Shown here: piece after piece, positions 8,205 through 16,467 of the stretch
Layout of the letters: each line of letters opens with the position of its first letter
Numbering within the stretch: position 1 is the first letter of the stretch
Origin: Gordoniibacillus chartarius
GTDB taxonomy: Bacteria; Bacillota; Bacilli; Paenibacillales; NBRC-103111
Reading direction: 5' to 3'
DNA: 64,000 nt
Assembly: GCF_042432825.1 (NCBI RefSeq)
Contig: NZ_JBHLWN010000021.1
Span: 68,564 to 132,563 of the forward strand
The notes under the pieces: model-generated
The model's database searches: none
Seen by the model: the letters and a program-made list of their open reading frames with translations, nothing else
Told to the model about the DNA's origin: nothing
Made by a program: the position numbers and the translations under genes

Positions 8205-8546
8205 GCCTTCACGGTAAAAAGAACTCCCCCAGATCCGGAGGGGTCTTAGGCTAAGGTCTTCGCTCACAAGAGCGCACACGGAATCGAACATCATCAGCAA
8301 TTCCTTGATCTTCCCGCTGCTCAAGCCGTACAACATATATTTGCCCTCAGGTCTTCCGACAATAAGGCCGCACCCTTTCAGGCAAGCAAGGTGCTGCGAG
8401 ATGTTCGATTGATTCCCCTGCAGCTCTTCAACAATTTGGGAAACCGTCTTTTCCTTATCTTTGATACATTCTAAAATTTGCAGCCGGGTCTTATCTGAAA
8501 ACCCACGGATCAGCTTTGCTTTGATGTCCAGATGTGCTTGATTCAC
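8169..8546 (-). CDS. ArsR/SmtB family metal sensor, CmtR-like
   Basis: A winged-helix repressor of about 125 residues. GTG at 8546 is preferred, with AGGGGG about 11 bases upstream; the TTG at 8567 would precede the ribosome site. The DNA-recognition helix is QSNISQHLACLKGCGL, with Cys55 and Cys59 in the recognition helix exactly where Mycobacterium CmtR has its Cd/Pb-binding pair. Cys91 further on could supply the third thiolate. This alpha4C arrangement suggests Cd(II)/Pb(II)-type or another thiophilic metal. It very probably autoregulates through the palindrome at 8569-8609. Confidence 0.9.
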   Translation of the reverse strand: MNQAHLDIKAKLIRGFSDKTRLQILECIKDKEKTVSQIVEELQGNQSNISQHLACLKGCGLIVGRPEGKYMLYGLSSGKIKELLMMFDSVCALVSEDLSLRPLRIWGSSFYREGLEQRFGRECSI

Positions 8547-8568
8547 CTTGCACAATCCCCCTAACAAA

Positions 8569-8609
8569 TTAGCCTAAACTAATATATTCATCATATTAGT
8601 TTTGGCTAA
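8569..8609. promoter_or_regulatory. ArsR operator, 41-bp near-perfect palindrome
   Basis: Arms TTAGCCTAAACTAATAT (8569-8585) and ATATTAGTTTTGGCTAA (8593-8609) match at 16 of 17 positions around a 7-base centre. It lies directly upstream of the ArsR gene. A single half-site-like ATTAGTTT also occurs upstream of the PCYCGC lipoprotein gene (about 9166-9173). Assignment to the ArsR protein is by position and by the typical ATATTAG/CTAATAT core. Confidence 0.8.
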
Positions 8610-8621
8610 TACGTGTGTCCA

Positions 8622-8652
8622 TGAAGGGCCCCATCTTTTAGACGGGGCTTCT
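8622..8652 (-). terminator. Stem-loop after the PCYCGC gene
   Basis: GAAG-CCCCGTC pairs with GATGGGG-CTTC just past the lipoprotein stop codon; the T tract is weak, so termination strength is uncertain. Confidence 0.45.
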
Positions 8653-8656
8653 CAAG

Positions 8657-9148
8657 CTATGCAGGCATTGGAGTGTCTGTTGGTTTGGCGTATCCCTTCT
8701 TGTATGTGTTGTCAATGATCGTTCGAATTTCTTTGATGGACTTGCCTTCTTGTTTCATTTTGACCGACTCTACGGCAATTTGTAAACAAACGCCGCAGCG
8801 GGTACCATGGTCGTCCCACACGACCGAGCCATCGGGGGTAACTTCTTTGATAAAGCAATTCAGGTTGCTCTTATGACCGCTGCTTTCCCCGCAGCCGCAA
8901 TAGCAAGGAATCCATTGTATAAGATCCGCCGCCTTACCGGCTACTTGATACACCAAGCGGATATCTTCGTTCTGCGACTTTAGAAAAGACGGCAATATGT
9001 CTACCGAGCTCGTTGTCTCCTGAATGTCATGATGCGCATGGTCTTGGGTTTCCGGATGTCCTGCTGCCGGAGAAGAGGCCTGTTTGGAGCCGCAAGCGGT
9101 AAGAGCCAATGTCAACGTAAGTAAAAGTATAGGCTTTTTATATTTCAA
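8657..9148 (-). CDS. PCYCGC motif lipoprotein
   Basis: A secreted lipoprotein of about 163 residues. It has an N-terminal signal with lipobox LTAC-G, then a His-rich linker (HPETQDHAHHD), then the family-defining WIPCYCGCGESSGHKSNLNC motif and a second Cys pair in TRCGVC. The Cys and His residues suggest metal binding on the outer membrane face. The family is widespread in Bacilli and functionally uncharacterised. A TTG at 9148 follows GAGGTGG by 7 bases. Its neighbours (MFS exporter, CmtR-like sensor) support a metal-related role, which remains inference. Confidence 0.9.
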   Translation of the reverse strand: MKYKKPILLLTLTLALTACGSKQASSPAAGHPETQDHAHHDIQETTSSVDILPSFLKSQNEDIRLVYQVAGKAADLIQWIPCYCGCGESSGHKSNLNCFIKEVTPDGSVVWDDHGTRCGVCLQIAVESVKMKQEGKSIKEIRTIIDNTYKKGYAKPTDTPMPA

Positions 9149-9295
9149 CAAAATTCCACCTCATCAACATTAGTTTACACGAATATATCACAGTTGATTG
9201 TATTCTACAGAAAATCCGTACCAATGAATAACAGCGTAAAACCGCTCACTCGAGCACCTTACTCATCTTTGCACAACACAATTACCGTAGAAAAT

Positions 9296-10003
9296 TTAAC
9301 ACCTTACATGCTTCCGTTTGAAGCCAAGCTTGCCTCTTGCTACAGTCTTTTGAATATTTTCGGCGGCGCTAAGGAACTTGCTCTTTCCCTTATCGCTTTT
9401 GATTTCAACCGGGCATACCGCCTTCGCGGCTGCGACAGCCTTGTCATGGAGCGGTAAATAGGAAGTCGCCACTGTGTACATAAAATTATTCATCGAGGAT
9501 TTCGTTCGCTCGGGAGCATCGTGAATCGTATTCTCCACTTGCTCAAGCATCTTGGCAAGTTTGCTTTCCGAAAATTCGCTATCGGGACGACTGCCCAACA
9601 GCCAGCAATAACAACTCCAGCCTGCTGACATTCTCAAATCTTCGCCACATGCGATCCACTTATCGGCGACATCTTGCGCAATATCCGCTTCCGACAATGT
9701 GACCGCTACTACATAATCGGACAACATATAAAAATATGCCGAATCCAGCCAACGGTCATAATCCGCCTCAGTCATGGAGTTGGGCTCCGCTATGATTCCG
9801 GCAAAGTACATGGCGTCGTAATTCCCCGTGGCATAAAGCTGCTCCGCCAAAGGCTGATTGAGCTTGGTCTTTTTGAAAATCGGCTTCATGTCTCCTGTAG
9901 CCACGCCGAAAAGCGGCTCCCGCGCGCCGTTGGACAAGTACATTTTCTTGAGTCGTTCCTTGCCGAGAGCCTCAAGCTCCTGCATGACCATTTCGAAATT
10001 CAT
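9296..10003 (-). CDS. DNA alkylation repair protein (AlkD-like)
   Basis: A 235-residue all-helical HEAT-like repeat protein of the DNA alkylation repair family. It begins MNFEMVMQELEALG, followed by a conserved YLSNGAREPLFGVATGDMKPI block and the WSCYCWLLGSRPDSEF segment. AlkC/AlkD glycosylases remove positively charged N3- and N7-alkyl bases without base flipping; this subgroup is more distant and its glycosylase activity is not shown. It is a single gene transcribed alone. G+C content returns to the genomic level around here, so it marks the right side of the AT-rich island. Confidence 0.85.
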   Translation of the reverse strand: MNFEMVMQELEALGKERLKKMYLSNGAREPLFGVATGDMKPIFKKTKLNQPLAEQLYATGNYDAMYFAGIIAEPNSMTEADYDRWLDSAYFYMLSDYVVAVTLSEADIAQDVADKWIACGEDLRMSAGWSCYCWLLGSRPDSEFSESKLAKMLEQVENTIHDAPERTKSSMNNFMYTVATSYLPLHDKAVAAAKAVCPVEIKSDKGKSKFLSAAENIQKTVARGKLGFKRKHVRC

Positions 10004-10060
10004 TGTTGTACACTTCCTTCGTTTCGAGAGTCGCCGATTTTCTTTCGTTTCCCGCTTGAT

Positions 10061-10387
10061 TTATTTCGGCAGTGTAGCCAACATGGGGTAAAATTCCGTG
10101 GTCATTATTCCGCCTATTACGGCAGGGTCTTCAGCGATAAGTTTTGAGACCTGAGCTTCATTCTCAACCTCAACGATTCCGAGTCCATTAGGAGCTGACG
10201 GATCTTTGAGGACGGGTCCGAACACAAGAGCGATCCCCTGATGCTGCTTATCCGTCCAGTAAGCGACGTGCTGCATCATAATGTTCCGTTCCTCTTCGGT
10301 CATGTCCTGGCGAAAAGTTGCTCTCGGCGGTGTAGACCATAACATGAAGTGCATTTTTCCCGTATGGTTAGAGTTATTCTCCGACAT
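10061..10387 (-). CDS. YciI family protein
   Basis: About 108 residues with a ferredoxin-like alpha+beta fold. The YciI pattern is MHFMLWSTPPRATF near the start, then the EERNIMMQHVAYWTDKQHQG helix and VFGPVLKDPS. YciI-like domains have a conserved His/Asp pair and include dehydrochlorinase-like and stress proteins; the activity is unknown. I chose the ATG at 10387 because GAGGGAG lies 5 bases upstream; the open frame extends 12 codons further. Confidence 0.85.
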   Translation of the reverse strand: MSENNSNHTGKMHFMLWSTPPRATFRQDMTEEERNIMMQHVAYWTDKQHQGIALVFGPVLKDPSAPNGLGIVEVENEAQVSKLIAEDPAVIGGIMTTEFYPMLATLPK

Positions 10388-10522
10388 TGCGACTCCCTCG
10401 TATTGTTTATTTGTATTTTCCAACTTCGCTGGACACTTCTATTTTGCCATAAACTGTATTCAAACATCCAATCAACATGCATGACATTCGAAATGCTCCG
10501 GCTTCACTTATCTATGATAACC

Positions 10523-11824
10523 TCACTTATACGCCCGCATCGCCCTGCGGAGCTCGCGAAGCGACGGCCGCTTGCCGTACATGAGCACGCCGGTGCGGTA
10601 AATTTTCGCCGACAGCCAGCCCAGCAAGCCGATCGAAGCGACGAGCTCCGCCATCGACAGCACGATTTGCCAAAGCGGCGGCTCCGACATCCCGATGCGC
10701 AGAAACATGAGCAGAGGCGTAAACAGCGGAATGAACGACATGACGGCGACGTAGCCGGCATTCGGGCTCTGCAAGCCTGCCATCGCTACAATGAAAGCGG
10801 CGATGATTACATACGTAACCGGCATGATCGCCGGGCCGACATCCTCGGTTCGGCTGACCAGGGAGCCGACGGCCGCAAACATCGTAGCATACAAGAAGAA
10901 GCCGCCGAGATAAAAGAAAACAAAGTACACCAGCAGCGACAGCGGAATGTCTGTCCAATTCATGTTGAAAGCAGCAAGCAGCTCGGCATTGTGCGGGAGG
11001 TTCAAATTGACTATAGCCGTTACAAGAAGGATGCCGACCTGCATCAGCCCGAGCAAGCTGATGCCGACGATTTTCCCGAACATTTGCTTTAACGGTGATA
11101 CGCTGGCGATGAGCACCTCCATGACCCGCGAGCTCTTCTCCGCGGTTATTTCCATCGCCACCATATTGCCGTAGCCGATAACGCCGATATAAATGAACAT
11201 GAGCAGCGCATAGACAAGCCCGTATGCAACGCGCAGTTCGTCTTCCGTCTTCTCCCCCGCGCCGGCCGCATCCAGACTGATCTGGCGTGACTCGAAGCGC
11301 ACCGGCAATTGGATCTCCGCCTTCTGTTCGGCGGTCAAGTCGCTTCCTTCCACGGCCATGTCGATCTTGATCGAGCGAAGCAGCGTCTGAAGGAACTGTT
11401 CCTGATTCGACGTGAGAGAGTCCGGCGATTTGTAGATCACATCCGGGAATGTGGAGTCTTTCGGTTCGCTCAGCTCCAAGTAGCCTTGAATCTCTTTGGC
11501 GGTGATTTTCTCTTTGGCCATCCGTTCGTTCGCCGCCGCGCTGCCTTGTTCGGGAAGCGTGACGAAGCGCAGCAGCGGCTGCGGCTGCTTCGAGGAGAAG
11601 CCGCTCTCGATCAGCTTATGTGCTGCCGGACCCGCCGACAAGAATACGCCGACGGCCGGCTCCCCTTCCGCAGCCTTCGATTGGTTCATGAAATAGGCGA
11701 TTACACTAGGCAGATTAACCAAGACGGTAATAAGTGCAATAAAGACCATCGTCATAATCCGGAACGATGGGGTTCGTACCCGGGACTTGAAGGTAAACCG
11801 GATGACCGACCACACATTAGACAT
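10523..11824 (-). CDS. ABC-2 type transporter permease (NatB/YhaP-like)
   Basis: About 433 residues. One N-terminal membrane helix (residues 18-40) is followed by a large extracytoplasmic domain and then five or so helices, as in NatB/YhaP exporters. The start at 11824 (MSNVWSVIRFTFK) overlaps the ATPase stop by 8 bases (ATGTCTAA), indicating translational coupling, with GGAGGAGAAG upstream. Together with the adjacent ATPase it forms a NatAB-type exporter; Na+ or peptide efflux is known for relatives but cannot be assigned here. Last gene of the five-gene operon. Confidence 0.88.
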   Translation of the reverse strand: MSNVWSVIRFTFKSRVRTPSFRIMTMVFIALITVLVNLPSVIAYFMNQSKAAEGEPAVGVFLSAGPAAHKLIESGFSSKQPQPLLRFVTLPEQGSAAANERMAKEKITAKEIQGYLELSEPKDSTFPDVIYKSPDSLTSNQEQFLQTLLRSIKIDMAVEGSDLTAEQKAEIQLPVRFESRQISLDAAGAGEKTEDELRVAYGLVYALLMFIYIGVIGYGNMVAMEITAEKSSRVMEVLIASVSPLKQMFGKIVGISLLGLMQVGILLVTAIVNLNLPHNAELLAAFNMNWTDIPLSLLVYFVFFYLGGFFLYATMFAAVGSLVSRTEDVGPAIMPVTYVIIAAFIVAMAGLQSPNAGYVAVMSFIPLFTPLLMFLRIGMSEPPLWQIVLSMAELVASIGLLGWLSAKIYRTGVLMYGKRPSLRELRRAMRAYK

Positions 11825-12725
11825 GACTCGCTTCTCCTCCCACTTTGGCGATGAACATCTCATGCAGAGTAGGCTCCATCAGCTGAAACCGGTACACCGC
11901 CGTCTGCTCCGCCGCAAGCCGGAGCACCGCTTGTGCCGTATCGGTCCGATTGATACGAATCTCCATGCCGTTCGCCCTGCGGTTCACTTGCACGACGCCC
12001 GGCAATCGTTCGATCCCCTGCACGTCATGCTCCGTCTCCAAGATGAGCCGTTCGCGGGGAAACGCGCGCTTCATTTCCGTCAACGAGCCTTGCAGCACGG
12101 CGCGTCCCGCCTTCATCATGCAGATGTTCTCGCACAGCTCCTCCACATGCTCCATCCGATGGCTGGAGAACAATATCGCTTTGCCCGCATCCCGCAGCTC
12201 GACGACGGTTTCCTTGAGCAGCTCGGCATTAACCGGATCGAGTCCGCTGAACGCTTCATCGAGAATGAGAATGCTCGGATCGTGAATGACCGCAGCGATG
12301 AATTGGATTTTTTGCTGATTGCCCTTGGACAGCTCTTCGACACGTTTGTTGTAATAATCCGGAATATCGAACTTGTCCAGCCACCCCTTGAGGGCCGTCA
12401 CGCTGTCCCGCTTGGACATGCCGCGCAGCTCCGCAAAGTACAAGATTTGCTCGCTCACCATCAGCTTCGGGTACAAGCCGCGTTCCTCGGGCAAATACCC
12501 GAGCACACGGCGCAGCTCCTCCGAGTAGCCGCGTCCGTGCCAACGGATCGTTCCTTGATCGGGGTATATCAGGCCTAGCGCCATTCGCATCGTTGTCGTT
12601 TTGCCCGCTCCGTTCGCTCCGAGCAGCCCGTAAATTTCGCCGCCCTTCACCTCCAGCGTAATGCCGTCGACGGCCGCTTTCTCGCCAAAATGCTTGGTTA
12701 TCGCATTCATACTGAGTGGACTCAC
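11817..12725 (-). CDS. ABC transporter ATP-binding protein (NatA/YhaQ-like)
   Basis: A 302-residue ATPase. Walker A is GANGAGKTT near residue 35, the Q-loop region EERGLYPKL, the signature LSKGNQQK near 134, Walker B ILILDEAFSGLDP near 155 and the H-loop FSSHRMEHVEEL. The C-terminal 80 residues form the extra domain of NatA/YhaQ ATPases. GTG at 12725 has GGAGG 10 bases upstream; ATG at 12710 is possible. It pairs with the overlapping permease downstream. Confidence 0.92.
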   Translation of the reverse strand: MSPLSMNAITKHFGEKAAVDGITLEVKGGEIYGLLGANGAGKTTTMRMALGLIYPDQGTIRWHGRGYSEELRRVLGYLPEERGLYPKLMVSEQILYFAELRGMSKRDSVTALKGWLDKFDIPDYYNKRVEELSKGNQQKIQFIAAVIHDPSILILDEAFSGLDPVNAELLKETVVELRDAGKAILFSSHRMEHVEELCENICMMKAGRAVLQGSLTEMKRAFPRERLILETEHDVQGIERLPGVVQVNRRANGMEIRINRTDTAQAVLRLAAEQTAVYRFQLMEPTLHEMFIAKVGGEASHV

Positions 12726-12740
12726 GGTAGGGATCCCTCC

Positions 12741-13634
12741 TTATTTGCCGATCATGTAAGCGAAAATTTCATCCAGCTCAAGCGCTCCCATCGTACGGAT
12801 CGTTACTCCTCGTTCCTTCAGCGCCGATTCCGTCTGAGCCGCTTGCCGGGTTATGAGCCGATCCGCAACCGGTCCGCGCTCGACATGAACGACGCCGGGA
12901 ATCCGCTCCGCTCCTTCGGGCGCCCTGTCGACCCACAGCGACTTCCACTCCTCCAGCAGCGTATCCTTCTCGAAGGTTCCGAGCAGCCGGCCTTCGTACA
13001 GGAACATGACATAATCGGCCATTCGGCGCACTTCTTCGAGAATATGCGTCGCCATAACAACCGTTCGCCGGCCGTCCGCCATGAATCGGGATATTTCTTT
13101 CATGCAGTCGCGCCATGCGAGCGGATCAAGACCGGCCGTCGGCTCGTCGAGCAGCAGCAGCTCCGGCTCCTGGGCAAGTGCATAGACGAGCGCCAGCTTC
13201 CGCTGCATTCCCTTGGACAGCTTCTTCAGCTTCAGCCCTTCATCCAGCTGGAATTTGGCAAGCAGCTCCCGGTATAAGCCCTCGTTCCAGCCCGGATACC
13301 AATAGCGGATAAACGCCGTCAGCTCCCCGATCGTGCCGGCAATTTCCTCCCATTCCGTAAGCTCCGGAACATAGCCGATACGCCGCTTGATCACCGGCTC
13401 GGCATCGGGGGAGTACGAGTGCCCGATCAGCTGCACCTCCCCGCTAGCGGGCTTCACGAGATTCATCAGCATGCGGAATAAGGTGCTCTTCCCGGAGCCG
13501 TTCGGACCGACAAGGGCATAAATATATCCCGGCTCCAAGGTCAGGTTTAGGGGGCCAAGCGTAAAGCGCTCCAGCGGCTTCGTTACATCCTTCAATTCAA
13601 TAACGAAGTCGTGCGTATCCGTCGTCATGATCAT
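12741..13634 (-). CDS. ABC transporter ATP-binding protein (YtrB-like)
   Basis: A 297-residue ATPase with Walker A GPNGSGKST near residue 44, signature LSKGMQRK near 139, Walker B LLLLDEPTAGLDP and H-loop MATHILEEV. It resembles YtrB, the ATPase commonly encoded beside YtrA-type GntR regulators in Firmicutes. Its start codon overlaps the gntR stop (ATGA), so it is co-translated with the regulator. Its partner permease is most likely the first gene of the operon (14073-14813). Confidence 0.9.
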   Translation of the reverse strand: MIMTTDTHDFVIELKDVTKPLERFTLGPLNLTLEPGYIYALVGPNGSGKSTLFRMLMNLVKPASGEVQLIGHSYSPDAEPVIKRRIGYVPELTEWEEIAGTIGELTAFIRYWYPGWNEGLYRELLAKFQLDEGLKLKKLSKGMQRKLALVYALAQEPELLLLDEPTAGLDPLAWRDCMKEISRFMADGRRTVVMATHILEEVRRMADYVMFLYEGRLLGTFEKDTLLEEWKSLWVDRAPEGAERIPGVVHVERGPVADRLITRQAAQTESALKERGVTIRTMGALELDEIFAYMIGK

Positions 13635-14053
13635 TTCCGATCTCCTTTCCGGGATGGACCTGGTTCGTCAGTGAGGCGTTTGATGAGCTCCTCCTCAAAC
13701 ATGCGGCGCAGCTCTATCGGCGGGCAGTGCAGCTGCAGCGCCGTATCGATCGCCGTGCGGAGCGCTGCGGCAACCGCTTCTTGCCGGTATTGCTCTCGCT
13801 CCGGCTCTTCGACTTGAGCTACGAACGTTCCCGTGCCTTGTCTGGTGCGGAGCATCCCCTCGCTTTCCAGGTCTTGATATACTCTTCTAATCGTAATGAC
13901 ACTGCAGCTCAATTCTTGTGCAAACTCCCGAATGGATGGCAGCAGCGTTCCCGGCGGCAATCGGCCGCTGACGATCATACCGCGCAGCTGCACTTCGATT
14001 TGATGATATAGCGGCTCAGCAGAATCGGGATTGAGTTGGATAGGTATGCGCAT
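13631..14053 (-). CDS. GntR family regulator, YtrA subfamily
   Basis: A 140-residue regulator with an N-terminal winged helix (residues 15-75: EPLYHQIEVQLRGMIVSGRL, then SIREFAQELSCSVITIRRVYQDLE) and only a short helical tail. That layout is typical of the YtrA subfamily, which controls ABC transporters and responds to cell-wall antibiotics in relatives. It lies inside the operon, and the 28-bp palindrome over the operon promoter (14833-14860) is the obvious binding site. Ligand unknown. Confidence 0.92.
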   Translation of the reverse strand: MRIPIQLNPDSAEPLYHQIEVQLRGMIVSGRLPPGTLLPSIREFAQELSCSVITIRRVYQDLESEGMLRTRQGTGTFVAQVEEPEREQYRQEAVAAALRTAIDTALQLHCPPIELRRMFEEELIKRLTDEPGPSRKGDRK

Positions 14054-14072
14054 CTCGGTGTTTACCGCCTTT

Positions 14073-14813
14073 CTAGAACAAATCCCGGGCGGCGATCCGC
14101 CGTTCGGTGGTGCGTGCGCTTATCAAAATGACTACGGCCGCCGCTGCCAAACCAATTAGCGGTATCCACCAACCGTAAGCTTGCACGGAATCTGCCAACA
14201 GCTTCAAGAACGATTGGGGCAGTACGAAAACAGCGGCAGCGGAAATCAATAGAATCACGGCGCAAAACCATAAACCGCTTATCAGGTACACTTTCCCGTT
14301 ATATCCCATTTCCCAGTAAACATAAGCAGATCCCAATGTAATCGAGCAGAAGCACCAGCTCAGAGCGAGCTGAATGAAGTTTACCGCGTTCAGCTGCAAG
14401 GACAGCGGGTCATGCTCATTCCAGACGAAGAGCATAATAAACAATAACGTGTTCATGATGATGGCGGTAACAACGAGCTGCATCATCCGCGAAACAACCA
14501 GCTGCTTATTCGAGATCGGCAGTGCCTTCATAACCCTTAAGTGCCGGGTAAAGGAATCATTTTTATGGAAGTTCAAGTACCTTCCGCCGAATAAAAAACT
14601 GCAATTCGGCGCCATTGCGAGGACGAATAAATTTAACCCGAAATTATGGAAGGGTACATATTCCTGATTGAATATGCTCTCGTTGATTTGTCGCGCTAGC
14701 ACCATCAGCATGAATGCTGTATATAGCGTAAAAATAACGCTGATGACCCAGCCCGAAACATTGCCGCTCAACTCCTTGCGCGCCAGCTGCCAGGACGTAC
14801 TCCAAAGGCTCAT
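14073..14813 (-). CDS. ABC transporter permease (membrane subunit)
   Basis: About 246 residues with six predicted hydrophobic helices and no recognised catalytic motif. MSLWSTSWQLARKELSG begins at 14813, with GGAGG 7 bases upstream; the open frame extends 14 codons further and includes the promoter, so the longer start is wrong. It is the first gene of the operon permease-gntR-ytrB-like-natA-like-natB-like and probably partners with the YtrB-like ATPase. Confidence 0.8.
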   Translation of the reverse strand: MSLWSTSWQLARKELSGNVSGWVISVIFTLYTAFMLMVLARQINESIFNQEYVPFHNFGLNLFVLAMAPNCSFLFGGRYLNFHKNDSFTRHLRVMKALPISNKQLVVSRMMQLVVTAIIMNTLLFIMLFVWNEHDPLSLQLNAVNFIQLALSWCFCSITLGSAYVYWEMGYNGKVYLISGLWFCAVILLISAAAVFVLPQSFLKLLADSVQAYGWWIPLIGLAAAAVVILISARTTERRIAARDLF

Positions 14814-14832
14814 AGCTTTACCTCCAATGTTC

Positions 14833-14884
14833 ATACTGTATATATTGATATACACAGTATAATGTGTGCTTCTTTATATTGCAA
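14833..14884 (-). promoter_or_regulatory. ABC operon promoter with GntR-type palindrome
   Basis: On the minus strand: -35 TTGCAA (14879-14884), a 17-base spacer, -10 TATACT (14856-14861). Overlapping the -10 and the start point is a 28-bp palindrome (14833-14860), arms ATACTGTATATAT and ATATACACAGTAT, 12 of 13 pairs matching around TG. Occupancy would block RNA polymerase, consistent with autorepression by the YtrA-like regulator. Confidence 0.75.
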
Positions 14885-14908
14885 GAGGCTGCTATAACTG
14901 CGAGCACA

Positions 14909-14952
14909 ACAAAAAAACCGGCAAGCCCCCTCGTTCAAGGGAACCGCCGGCT
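14909..14952 (-). terminator. Intrinsic terminator of the cta operon
   Basis: On the minus strand the stem GCCGGC...GCCGG has an inner CCCT/AGGG pairing and is followed by seven T residues, 13 bases past the ctaM stop codon. Confidence 0.85.
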
Positions 14953-14964
14953 ATCGCCAACCAT

Positions 14965-15426
14965 TTAACTACCCGTTATCACTTGCCAGACCGGCTTCGT
15001 GTGGCCGCCCGGATACATGACATACAAAAGCACGTAGACAAGCACACCTGTCGGCGCCGTCAGCAGCCACGTGATTGCGGTCCATCGCCCCAATCGTTTA
15101 TGCTTCAGAAACCTCTGCTTATAAGCCAGCCAGATTGTCACTAAGCCTAACACACCACCGGCCGTAGCCAGAAAGATGTGAAAAATCAAGAACGCCAAAT
15201 AATAAGGCTTAAGCCCTGCGGGACCGCCGAAATCCGTATTGCCGACGAAAACCGTACGAGCCACATACAGAATGAAAAACAGCAGCGCCGCAACTGCGGC
15301 TGTAACCATAAGCCGGATGTGGGTCTGTGTGTTTCCCTTCACAATGTGATACCAGCCGAAGCCGACCAATATCGCACTGATCACAATCAAAGACGTACAT
15401 ATCGTAGGGAGAATTTCGATCTGCAT
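14965..15426 (-). CDS. ctaM: Cytochrome oxidase assembly protein CtaM (DUF420)
   Basis: A 153-residue protein with four transmembrane helices of the DUF420/YozB family. His residues in the helices (GWYHIVKGN, NTQTHIR, FLIFHIFLA) are characteristic. CtaM of Staphylococcus aureus is needed to assemble heme-copper oxidases. It is the last gene of the cta operon, 35 bases after ctaG and followed by a terminator, which supports the assembly role. Confidence 0.9.
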   Translation of the reverse strand: MQIEILPTICTSLIVISAILVGFGWYHIVKGNTQTHIRLMVTAAVAALLFFILYVARTVFVGNTDFGGPAGLKPYYLAFLIFHIFLATAGGVLGLVTIWLAYKQRFLKHKRLGRWTAITWLLTAPTGVLVYVLLYVMYPGGHTKPVWQVITGS

Positions 15427-15461
15427 CTGTTACATTCACCACCTGTACCATACAATTGTAT

Positions 15462-16334
15462 CTACACACCGTTCAGCTTCGGTACCGAATTCGGCGACGT
15501 CTGCTGCCCGACCTGCTCCGCCAGCTCGTCCTCATCCTCTTTGCTCCGTTCCGTGCGATACCAACGGAAGAAGGTGAACGCAAGCGCCGCGCCATACGTA
15601 ATTTCTTGAATAATTTTCATAATGACGCCGCCCAGCTGCTGATCGTCTACGATCGAATACCCTGCAATCGGCATTACAACATCCCGGTACATCTCGTACA
15701 ACGGCTTGCCCGCAAACAGAATGAGCGCACAAGCCGGCGTCAATAGAACCCCGTTAAGGAAAATGTATCCCATCCGCTTCAGCTCGGACATCCGTTCCCA
15801 GTACTGTACGTTGCCGACCACCGGAAACCACATAGCAAAGGCTGCAATCAGCAGCACCGTATGATAAGAGAATAGCAGCCAATCGTTGTTCATTACGGTA
15901 TCCATCACTTTAGGAATATGGTACAGCGAGAACAGCATATTGAAAGTGAATACCGCAATCAACGGCCGTGTTAAGAACTTGAACAGCCGTTCCAGCCGAA
16001 GCGCCTTCATACTGCGCTCAACCATCCAACCGGGCATACCGTGCAGAATGAAGAGCGGCATGATCAAATACAGAATCGATTGATTCAGCATATGAATGCT
16101 GAAGAAGTAATGGTGGCCGAGCCAATCGAGCGGACTGCCGACCGCTGCATAGAACAGCACCAAACCAAACAAGAAGGAAGTCTTCTGGCCAATGCTTATA
16201 CGAGGATCAAAGCCGTTTGTTCTAGCAGCGTGCAAGTAGGCATAGCCGACTACTACCAGCAGCAGCACCGTAACAGGACTCCACAGTTCAACGAAGCTGC
16301 CGGACATCATTTGCTCCAGCAAATTCCAATCCAT
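15462..16334 (-). CDS. ctaG: Cytochrome c oxidase assembly factor CtaG
   Basis: About 290 residues and seven hydrophobic helices of the Bacillus-type CtaG (caa3_CtaG) family, required for caa3 oxidase biogenesis and unrelated to proteobacterial CtaG/Cox11. Conserved features are FYAAVGSPLDWLGHHYFFSIHM near residues 60-80 and the QSILYLIMPLFILHGMP helix. I prefer the ATG at 16334, with AGGA about 10 bases upstream, over the GTG at 16343, which abuts the ribosome site. It sits between ctaF and ctaM, the usual Bacillus order. Confidence 0.93.
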   Translation of the reverse strand: MDWNLLEQMMSGSFVELWSPVTVLLLVVVGYAYLHAARTNGFDPRISIGQKTSFLFGLVLFYAAVGSPLDWLGHHYFFSIHMLNQSILYLIMPLFILHGMPGWMVERSMKALRLERLFKFLTRPLIAVFTFNMLFSLYHIPKVMDTVMNNDWLLFSYHTVLLIAAFAMWFPVVGNVQYWERMSELKRMGYIFLNGVLLTPACALILFAGKPLYEMYRDVVMPIAGYSIVDDQQLGGVIMKIIQEITYGAALAFTFFRWYRTERSKEDEDELAEQVGQQTSPNSVPKLNGV

Positions 16335-16467
16335 CCCGGGCACTTCCTTTCTATCCTAAAAGCAACCACGTTCCTAAACATACATAAAGGGGAGGGACCG
16401 TTGCTAACAACCAGCCGCCTCCCCTACCTATGAACATGCCATCAATGATCAACTAGCGAAATGCATA

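Noticed and set aside
14833..14860. A second promoter for the cta operon
   Set aside because: The element faces left and belongs to the ABC operon; the cta transcript ends at the terminator 14909-14952 and starts at 20460-20488.
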